Assembly (NCBI GenBank): GCA_003242205.1
Contig: QGUR01000117.1
Location: 1-12,495, forward strand
From: Chloroflexota bacterium
GTDB lineage: Bacteria > Chloroflexota > Anaerolineae > Aggregatilineales > Phototrophicaceae
Direction of reading: 5' to 3'
Length of the DNA: 12,495 nt
How positions within the stretch are numbered: the first letter of the stretch is position 1; each line of letters starts with the position of its first letter. The notes beneath the pieces were generated by a model. The model did not search any database. It was given only the letters and a program-made list of their open reading frames with translations, and was not told where the DNA came from. The translations under genes and the position numbers were made by a program. Positions 5,710-11,300 of this stretch are shown one piece after another.

Positions 5710-7059
5710 ATGCCTGTCGACTTCAGGCAGCATCTTCAGGTCCTGAACAAGCAGGGCCGGCTGGTCCCCTATCGCGAAAACGACAACCAGCGCGCGCTTA
5801 CCCGCGATACCAGCCGGCGCATTCTGGTGCTGAAGGCCCGGCAGATCGGCATCAGCACGGCCATTCAGGCGCGTTTCTTCCTTGAGGCCATGCAGGGCGG
5901 CGTGCTCATCGCCGTGCTGGCCCATGACGCCGCGACCACGGCGAAGCTGCGGCGCATGAGCGACCGTTTCTACGACCTGCTGCCGAAGGATATCCGGCCC
6001 CGGATGAACCAGCACAACGCGACCACGACGGTCTATGCCAGCGGAGCCGAGGTCACATTCGCCACGGCGGGAAGCCTGAATATCGGGCGCGGCGGAACTT
6101 ATACCCGTGTGCATGGCAGCGAGGTCGCCTTCTGGAAGGACGCTTCGGCGACCATGGCGGGCCTGCTGCAGGGCGTGCCCAACGACGGCACGATCATTCT
6201 GGAAAGCACGCCCAACGGCGCGCAGGGCTGGTTTTACGAACGCTGCATGGAGCATCTGGACGGCGACAGGGCATGGTCGCTGCACTTCTTCCCATGGTGG
6301 ACGGAGCGCGGTTATCGCCTGCCGTTGGAACCAGGCGAAACCCTGACCTATACCGACGAAGAGGCGCAACTGGCCCGCAGTCACGGGTTATCGCCCGAAC
6401 AGATCAAGTGGCGGCGCGGCAAAATGCGCGAACTGCGGCATCTGTTCGCGCAGGAATATCCCGAAGACGCGCGCGCCTGTTTCCTGCTGTCCGGCAATGG
6501 CTATTTCGGGCCGCTGACCGGCGTGTATACCGCGCCCGATGGGGCCGAGCCGCAAACGGGGCATCGCTATGTCGCCGGGCTGGACTTCGGGCAGGCGAAC
6601 GATTACACCGTGCTGTCGGTACTGGACGCGACCGCCAACGTGCAGGTCCACCTGCTGCGGCTGCACCGCCTGCCGTGGGCCGAAATGCGGCGGCAGATCA
6701 TCGACGTCTGCCGCCACTGGCGCGTGCGCGGCGTCTGGGCCGAGGCGAACAGCATCGGCGGGCCGAATATCGAGGCGCTGGTCGCCGCCGGTTTGCCCGT
6801 TCACCCTTTCAGCATGACGAGCATCACCAAGCCGAAGCTGATGGCGCAGCTGCACGAGGCGCTGAATACCGGCGTGCTGAAGCTGCTCGACCGGCCCGAA
6901 CAGCGGCGGGAAATGGCGGCGCTTCAGGCACAGCAGACCGCGATGGGACACTGGACGTTCGCCGCGCCACCGCCGGAGCACGACGATATCGTCATCGCCA
7001 ACGCGCTGGCGTGGCATGGCGCGCTGGTGGGCGTTGATTTCATCCTGTTTGAAGTGTGA
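5710..7059 (+). CDS. Phage terminase large subunit (packaging ATPase and nuclease)
   Basis: A 449-residue DNA-packaging motor. The N-terminal ATPase shows an adenine-contact region (LVPYRENDNQRAL), a degenerate P-loop LKARQIGIST (41-50), a Walker B-like VHGSEVAFW with Glu138, and the coupling motif ILESTPNG (163-170). The C-terminal RNase H-like nuclease has Asp292 in AGLDFGQANDYTV, acidic Glu345 in VWAEANS and EHDDIVIANALAW (423-435). It cuts concatemeric DNA and pumps it into the prohead through the portal. The length is normal for smaller terminases. Start ATG 5710 has only AAAGG very close upstream, so initiation may be weak or coupled; ATG 5684 is in another frame. No clear small terminase precedes it; the 4348 gene is the only candidate. 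The gene for the portal lies beyond an inserted minus-strand gene. Confidence 0.93.
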   Translation: MPVDFRQHLQVLNKQGRLVPYRENDNQRALTRDTSRRILVLKARQIGISTAIQARFFLEAMQGGVLIAVLAHDAATTAKLRRMSDRFYDLLPKDIRPRMNQHNATTTVYASGAEVTFATAGSLNIGRGGTYTRVHGSEVAFWKDASATMAGLLQGVPNDGTIILESTPNGAQGWFYERCMEHLDGDRAWSLHFFPWWTERGYRLPLEPGETLTYTDEEAQLARSHGLSPEQIKWRRGKMRELRHLFAQEYPEDARACFLLSGNGYFGPLTGVYTAPDGAEPQTGHRYVAGLDFGQANDYTVLSVLDATANVQVHLLRLHRLPWAEMRRQIIDVCRHWRVRGVWAEANSIGGPNIEALVAAGLPVHPFSMTSITKPKLMAQLHEALNTGVLKLLDRPEQRREMAALQAQQTAMGHWTFAAPPPEHDDIVIANALAWHGALVGVDFILFEV

Positions 7060-7080
7060 GCGCGGCGCAAAAACGGGGCA

Positions 7081-7113
7081 AAAAAGGGATCGAGCATTGC
7101 CCGATCCCTTTTT
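7081..7113. terminator. Bidirectional terminator between terminase and RTX-like gene
   Basis: AAAAAGGGATCG (7081-7092) and CGATCCCTTTTT (7102-7113) form a perfect 12-base-pair stem with a nine-base loop. The T/A-rich ends give a U-tract in both directions. It serves the convergent terminase (stop 7059) and the minus-strand repeat protein (stop 7135), so the inserted gene is insulated from the head operon. Confidence 0.85.
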
Positions 7114-7134
7114 GCTTCTCGCAACCAGCGGCGT

Positions 7135-8571
7135 TTACCGGCTGCACGTCCCGACTGAGAAGCTGAAGCTATAGCCGGGAGCGGTGAAGAGCACGTTGCC
7201 ATCGCTGAAGACGGTGAGCACCATGTTGCCGTCGCCGAACACGCTGTCGGAGCCACTGTTCAGGTCCGCGCCGGAGACGCTGTACAGGTGGTAGCCCTCG
7301 CCGTCGCGAATGGCCCAGACGGCCACGCCGCCGTCCTCCGTGCAGTAGAGCGCTGCAGGCGCGGCAAGGTCCATGTAGTTGATACGCCCATCCCGGATGC
7401 CGCCGCTGACGACGATTTCGCGCAGCACGTCTTCAGGCTTCTCACCCGTATGCTCGATGATCAGACGGATCAGGTTTTCCAGTTGCTGGATGTTCATCCA
7501 CGCGAAAGTCTGGCCGCGGAAGGTGAGCGTGCCCGTGCCGTCGTTGCTGGTCGAGGCCAGCGCCGTGGCGAAATCGCTGATGAGCTGGTCGTACTCGTTC
7601 TGATCTTTCGTCTCAAATTTGAAGATCAGTGTGTTGAAGCCGCCCTGCCCATCGATCAGCAGATAATTGTCCGGGCCGCCATGCGCGCCGTTCTTGAGCA
7701 CGAACGTATCATCGCCATCGAGGCTGCTGTTCCCGGACGAAGAATCGCCGTAGACCGTGCCACGAACCTCGCCGTCGATGATCAGCGTATCGTCACCGGC
7801 GTTACCTTCCACATCGGTATTGGCGATCCCGGTATGCACCAGCTTGTCGTTACCCGGCCCGCCTTCGAGGTCATTCTGGATGAACCCGCTGTTTATCAGC
7901 GTGTCATGACCTTCGCCACCGTTCATGTCGTGCTTGATTTCGCCGGTGTTGACCAAGTAATCGTTGCCGTCCGATCCGAACATGCTTCGTTGAATGACGC
8001 CGTGGTTGGTGAGCGTATCATCGCCCGTGCCGCCATTCAGGTCGCGCCCGATGACGCCGGTTTCCTCGTTGATGATGTTGTCGTTGCCCTCATCGCCCTG
8101 AATGTTATTCGCGACCGTGCCGCTGTTGACGATCGTATCGTCGCTACCGTTGCCGTTAATCGAATTGGCGTCACCGGTATTGACGACCGTGTCCCGACCA
8201 TCGCCGGCATTGATGTCATTAACCGTGCCGTGATTGTGGATCGTGTCGTCGCCCGCGCCGCCGTTCATGTTTCCACCGACCGTGCCATTGTTGGTGATGG
8301 AGTCGTTGCCGTTCTGTCCGCCGAGCTGGCCGGTGATCGTGCCGTTGTTGGTGAGCGTATCGTCACCATTACCGCCGAGCACGCTGTTATCGACGGTCAC
8401 GCCGTCATTGATCGTGACATGATCGTCGCCGCCGCTTGCTTGAAGCTGATCGGAACGATCCGTATCGCAGACGATTATGTCATCTCCACTCGTACCATTG
8501 GGGCAATCCGCCGCCACTGGCCAGATAACAAGGAGAGAGAAGAGTAACGATACAAGCGCTATCCTCTTCAT
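7135..8571 (-). CDS. Secreted RTX-like repeat protein, probable prophage cargo (moron)
   Basis: A 478-residue exported protein. The signal peptide MKRIALVSLLFSLLVIWPVA ends near Ala20-Ala21. Residues 28-290 are about 13 degenerate repeats of 18-21 residues built on GxDDTxxNxG plus a GG turn (for example GNDSITNNGTVGG). This resembles paired RTX nonapeptides (GGxGxDxLx), which fold as calcium-binding parallel beta-rolls. Residues 300-478 are a non-repetitive domain ending in two short beta-rich stretches (VLTVFSDGNVLFTAPGYSFS). Four Cys (23, 35, 410, 476) could pair outside the cell. Start 8571 is chosen over 8589 because AAAGGA lies nine bases upstream and it gives a clean signal peptide. It lies on the opposite strand between terminase and portal, with its own terminator and visibly lower GC than the neighbours. 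The role is unknown: adhesion, surface modification or superinfection effects are guesses. Confidence 0.82.
   Translation of the reverse strand: MKRIALVSLLFSLLVIWPVAADCPNGTSGDDIIVCDTDRSDQLQASGGDDHVTINDGVTVDNSVLGGNGDDTLTNNGTITGQLGGQNGNDSITNNGTVGGNMNGGAGDDTIHNHGTVNDINAGDGRDTVVNTGDANSINGNGSDDTIVNSGTVANNIQGDEGNDNIINEETGVIGRDLNGGTGDDTLTNHGVIQRSMFGSDGNDYLVNTGEIKHDMNGGEGHDTLINSGFIQNDLEGGPGNDKLVHTGIANTDVEGNAGDDTLIIDGEVRGTVYGDSSSGNSSLDGDDTFVLKNGAHGGPDNYLLIDGQGGFNTLIFKFETKDQNEYDQLISDFATALASTSNDGTGTLTFRGQTFAWMNIQQLENLIRLIIEHTGEKPEDVLREIVVSGGIRDGRINYMDLAAPAALYCTEDGGVAVWAIRDGEGYHLYSVSGADLNSGSDSVFGDGNMVLTVFSDGNVLFTAPGYSFSFSVGTCSR
7702..8490 (-). repeat. Coding tandem repeats of the RTX-like protein
   Basis: Stretch encoding the 18-21-residue units, about 13 in number. 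Conserved positions are Gly-x-Asp-Asp/Asn-Asp at the unit start, a hydrophobic-x-Asn pair, a Gly three to four residues later, and a GG or GD turn before the next unit. The units differ at most other positions, so this is an old, diverged array rather than a recent amplification. The first two units and the last two are the most degenerate. Confidence 0.75.
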
Positions 8572-8685
8572 ACTGCGCAGTCCTTTCATGTGACTTTATT
8601 ATGAATTTTAACCGGACGAACGCTGCTAGCTGAATGTGGCCTAAGTACCATTTCGCCGATTTTTTACGTTTTTCAGGAGGCGTGT

Positions 8686-9792
8686 GTGACGACGTTCCTG
8701 CTCACTCAGGCGGCCAAAGCGCTGCGGCTGGACGCGCTCGGAGGCAACGGCTGGCAGCCGTTTGGCGAGCCGCTCGACGAATCGGACGTGGCGCGGCGCT
8801 ATGAGGACACGCCGTGGTTTCGCCGCGGCGTGGACGTGCGCTGCGAGGCGCTGGCGGCGCTGCCGTATGCTTTTTACGACGTTTCCACCGGGGAAGCGCT
8901 CGAACCGGGCGTGCTGCCACCCCTGCCGTTCGATCTGGAGCTTGAGGCGCTGCTCAATATCATCGAGGGCTGGCTAACGCTGTATGGCGCGGCTTATCTG
9001 TACAAGGGCTACAACGCCGCGGGCGTCCTGCGCGAGCTGCGCCCCATTCACCCGCTGACGGTGACGCCGCGTTACAGCGCTGCGCGCGGCGTTGACCACT
9101 TCGAGCGGCGGGCCGGTGAAACAATGTTAATCCTATCTCCGGTCGAACTGGCGTATATCTGGCTGCCCTCCAGGCGCAGCGAGGTCGGCCCCGGCGTCGC
9201 GCCCGCGCGGGCGGCTCTGGCGGCCGCCAACCTGCTCAACAGCGCCGACGAATTCGGCCAGATGTACTTCCAGAACGGCGTCATCGCGCCTGCGCTGGTC
9301 ACGCTGCCGCCCGGCCTGTCGGAGACGGAAACGCGCCGTCTGGAAACATGGGCGCAGCGCACCATGAGCGGTCTGAAGAAGGCTTTTCACGTGCTCGGCG
9401 TATCGGCGGAGGTCAAGGTCAACAGTCTGGGCCAGCAGGTTCCGCTGGGCGATCTGGCCCTGCCCGCGCTGACGGACAAGAAGCGCGAGGATATTGCCAC
9501 CGTCTTCGGCGTGCCGCATTCCATTCTGTTTTCCAACGCGGCGACCTATGCGACGGCGCGGCAGGACGACCTGCACTTTTACGACAAGACGATCATTCCC
9601 GAAGCGCGGCGCATCGAGCGGGCGCTGAACCGGCAGGTATTCATCCCGCTGGGCTGGCGTCTGTCGTTCAGGCCGGAACTGCTGGAAGTCTATCAGGCGC
9701 TGGAGGCGGAAAAGGCTGACAAGCTGGCGCTGTTGTATGACCGCGGCATCTACAGCCGCGAGGAAGTGCGCGCCGAACTCGGCGTGCGTTAG
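8686..9792 (+). CDS. Phage portal protein (HK97-type)
   Basis: A 368-residue portal subunit; twelve form the ring at the capsid vertex through which DNA passes. Family-typical stretches are the N-terminal WFRRGVDVRCEALAALPYAFY (44-64), WLTLYGAAYLYKGYN (96-110), the clip/stem region EFGQMYFQNGVIAPALVTL (189-207) and the C-terminal crown lead YATARQDDLHFYDKTIIPEA (288-307). The length is at the short end for the family. It starts at GTG 8686, set by AGGAGG (8675-8680) five bases before. It is separated from the terminase by the inverted RTX-like gene. Its stop overlaps the stop of the convergent membrane-protein gene by four bases. Confidence 0.92.
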   Translation: MTTFLLTQAAKALRLDALGGNGWQPFGEPLDESDVARRYEDTPWFRRGVDVRCEALAALPYAFYDVSTGEALEPGVLPPLPFDLELEALLNIIEGWLTLYGAAYLYKGYNAAGVLRELRPIHPLTVTPRYSAARGVDHFERRAGETMLILSPVELAYIWLPSRRSEVGPGVAPARAALAAANLLNSADEFGQMYFQNGVIAPALVTLPPGLSETETRRLETWAQRTMSGLKKAFHVLGVSAEVKVNSLGQQVPLGDLALPALTDKKREDIATVFGVPHSILFSNAATYATARQDDLHFYDKTIIPEARRIERALNRQVFIPLGWRLSFRPELLEVYQALEAEKADKLALLYDRGIYSREEVRAELGVR

Positions 9793-10307
9793 CCCCGGCG
9801 GTCGTGCCGGGTGTCGGTGGGCGTGGCCAGCCGGGTGAGCAGGCTGGTCGCGCCTTGAGTCAGCAGCAGGCGCAAAAGCTCGCCGCTCAGCCGTGCAATG
9901 GCCTGACGTGTGGCGGCATCGTCCGCAAGGCGCAGGCGGGCGCTTTCAAATCGGTCGGCGGGCACGATATTGTACGCGGGCCTGTCGTGCGGTTTGCCGG
10001 CCCCAAGCCGCTGCTCGCGCAGCGCGGCGATGTCCTGACGCAACTGGCGGATTTCGCCGGTCAACTGGTCGACCGTTTCCGGGTTGGCCAGCCCGCCGAC
10101 AAACCGCCCGTACCACCACCGCGCGATTGCGAACGTGAGCGCGAAACCGCCCACTTCGAGGGCCGGCCCGGGCAGGAAGGCAAGCATGGGGGCCAGAATC
10201 GTGGCAAGCTGGTAGAACGCCGCGCCAACGGCATAGATCACAAAGACAAAAATGACGAAAGGCGCTTCGGCCCTGGCGCGGGCATAATACTGCCGGTAGC
10301 GGTCCAT
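9789..10307 (-). CDS. Two-helix membrane protein with coiled coil, unknown function
   Basis: A 172-residue protein. After a short basic/Tyr-rich start (MDRYRQYYARARAEA) two membrane helices follow: about 16-36 (PFVIFVFVIYAVGAAF) and 38-60 (LAPMLAFLPGPALEVGGFAL and onwards). Then comes a likely coiled coil (ETVDQLTGEIRQLRQDIAAL) and a soluble, Arg/Ala-rich tail. Start ATG 10307 has AGGAGG five bases upstream, which is decisive over the longer frame from 10346. It is convergent with the portal gene (four-base overlap of stops) and opposes the head-gene direction, so it probably has its own promoter. A holin is conceivable from size and topology, but holins normally sit with lysis genes. A superinfection-exclusion or host-membrane cargo role is equally possible. 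The family is not recognised. Confidence 0.68.
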   Translation of the reverse strand: MDRYRQYYARARAEAPFVIFVFVIYAVGAAFYQLATILAPMLAFLPGPALEVGGFALTFAIARWWYGRFVGGLANPETVDQLTGEIRQLRQDIAALREQRLGAGKPHDRPAYNIVPADRFESARLRLADDAATRQAIARLSGELLRLLLTQGATSLLTRLATPTDTRHDRRG

Positions 10308-10552
10308 CGCTGCCTCCTGCGTTCGCTTTTCCTGACAGTGTATCAACCCCCGACCAACACGCCCCCCGCGAATCTGGGGGAACGGGCTGAGGCGCAGAAC
10401 GCAAGTCTGGCCCCATAAACCGCGACTATCTCGTCATAGCCCGTCAACTCAGCAGCGACTTCTATCCGCCGTCCGAAGCGATGCGCGGCGGTGACGCCGG
10501 ATTGTCGTAATGACGCCAGAAATGAAGTATGATAAATAGTAACGTTTTCAAA

Positions 10553-10590
10553 GGTAGCCAGACTGCGCCGGAGCCGGCGCGCGAGCTACC
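10553..10590 (+). promoter_or_regulatory. 5' UTR hairpin next to a ribosome site
   Basis: The outer arms GGTAGC (10553-10558) and GCTACC (10585-10590) enclose a perfect GC stem, GCGCCGG (10565-10571) and CCGGCGC (10574-10580), with a two-base loop. The hairpin ends four bases before the AAAGGAG ribosome site (10594-10600) of the next gene. It could protect the mRNA end or modulate initiation. No T-run follows, so it is not a terminator. An AT-rich TATGAT (10528-10533) upstream may be the -10, but no convincing -35 was found. Nothing else stands out in 10308-10552. Confidence 0.45.
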
Positions 10591-10606
10591 CGTAAAGGAG
10601 CAGACC

Positions 10607-10816
10607 ATGGACGAGCTCGTGAAGTTAGTGGCCAGCAAGACAGGTCTTTCAGAAGATTTGGCGCGTACCGCCGTCAATACCGTGCTCGATTTCCTCAAAC
10701 AGCGGCTTCCCGAACCGCTGGCCGGACAGATCGATAGCGTGATCGCCGGCGGCGGGGCGTCAACCGGCGGGCTGGGCGGCATCCTCGGCGGCCTCGGCGG
10801 ATCGGGAAGAAAGTAG
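10607..10816 (+). CDS. Small helical protein of DUF2267-like appearance
   Basis: A 69-residue protein: an amphipathic helical part (MDELVKLVASKTGLSEDLAR, then TAVNTVLDFLKQRLPEPLAG) followed by a glycine-rich tail (GGGASTGGLGGILGGLGG) ending GRK. Short proteins of this shape, with a 'K/Q-TGLSEDxARTAVxTVLxFLKxRLP' core and a GG-rich tail, occur widely in bacterial genomes and are usually called DUF2267-like, with no known function. The start is fixed by AAAGGAG six bases before ATG 10607. It is not a recognised virion part, and lies between the portal and protease genes with its own leader hairpin and downstream palindrome, which suggests host-derived cargo. Confidence 0.75.
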   Translation: MDELVKLVASKTGLSEDLARTAVNTVLDFLKQRLPEPLAGQIDSVIAGGGASTGGLGGILGGLGGSGRK

Positions 10817-10916
10817 GCGCGGAACCTCATCCCTGTGGTTTCGTCCAACGTCGAAGAACAGGTTCTAGGGGGAGAAAGCGTCATCTTTTTCAGACGACGC
10901 TGCCGGCGTTCCGGCT

Positions 10917-10949
10917 CCCCTCTCCAAGAGCGACGCTTTTGGAGAGGGG
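10917..10949. repeat. Palindromic intergenic repeat (REP/MITE-like)
   Basis: CCCCTCTCCAA (10917-10927) and TTGGAGAGGGG (10939-10949) are perfect inverted copies. The stem continues inward through one G-T pair and AGCG/CGCT, giving 16 pairs around a single central base. The right arm runs into CCAGGGGTGAGG. Sequences of this GGAGAGGGG-CCAGGGGTGAGG type are, from general knowledge, dispersed in many copies in some Chloroflexota and other GC-rich genomes. Only one copy is in this window, so the dispersed nature cannot be shown here. A smaller AGCGTC/GACGCT hairpin lies just upstream (10877-10901). Confidence 0.6.
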
Positions 10950-11013
10950 CCAGGGGTGAGGCTTGAAACAATCCCCTTAATTCTTCACCCGCGTATAATC
11001 ATGTATACAGTTG

Positions 11014-11038
11014 AAAACCCGCCTCGCGCGGGTTTTTT
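11014..11038 (+). terminator. Intrinsic terminator before the capsid genes
   Basis: AAAACCCGC (11014-11022) and GCGGGTTTT (11028-11036) form a perfect nine-base-pair stem with a five-base loop, followed by a run of six Ts (11033-11038). It ends transcription of the small gene at 10607 and lies only 25 bases before the next start, so the capsid genes need either a very close promoter or readthrough. Confidence 0.8.
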
Positions 11039-11062
11039 GTTGTCTGGTGACGGGAGGTGCGC

Positions 11063-11266
11063 TTGTTCGACCATCTGGACGCGGACGATGCCGGCGAGCA
11101 CGATGACGACCGCGCTTTCTGGAACGAACTGCTGGACGGCTGGGTGCAGGCCGTCCCGCCAGCCGGGCGGCGTTTCGGCTGGTGGGCCGGGAGCGAGACG
11201 GATGACCTGAGCGAACGCCTGCGCCGCAACGGCGGTCGCCTGCCCGGCAGCGATCCACGCCTTTGA
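11063..11266 (+). CDS. Small acidic phage protein, unknown function
   Basis: A 67-residue acidic protein (starting FDHLDADDAGEHDDDRAFWN after the initiator) with a Trp-rich middle (RRFGWWAGSE). TTG 11063 is chosen because GGGAGG (11052-11057) sits five bases upstream; GTG 11057 overlaps that site. The stop lies 34 bases before the protease start, in a different frame, so it belongs to the same transcript as the protease-capsid gene. Small genes at this place in HK97-like modules are common and mostly unassigned. A frameshift joining it to the protease was considered and is not needed. Confidence 0.6.
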   Translation: MFDHLDADDAGEHDDDRAFWNELLDGWVQAVPPAGRRFGWWAGSETDDLSERLRRNGGRLPGSDPRL

Positions 11267-11300
11267 CGCCCTGTACGGACGGACATACGAGGAACGCGCA

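Noticed and set aside
5311..6384. 357-residue minus-strand frame over the exonuclease and terminase
   Set aside because: It crosses two well-supported plus-strand genes with full catalytic motifs and has no recognisable domain.
7288..8547. 419-residue plus-strand frame over the RTX-like gene
   Set aside because: The minus-strand frame has a signal peptide, a ribosome site and periodic Gly-Asp repeats; the plus-strand frame is its mirror, and its own Val/Ile-Asp periodicity is only the reflection of those repeats.
10994..10999. Perfect TATAAT as promoter of the capsid genes
   Set aside because: No -35 at 15-19 bases, and the terminator at 11014-11038 would stop the transcript within about 30 bases.
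11210..11300. Frameshift joining the small acidic gene to the protease
   Set aside because: The frame ahead of TTG 11301 reads plausibly (IHAFDALYGRTYEER), but the small gene has its own stop and the protease its own ribosome site at the expected domain start. No base error is needed.
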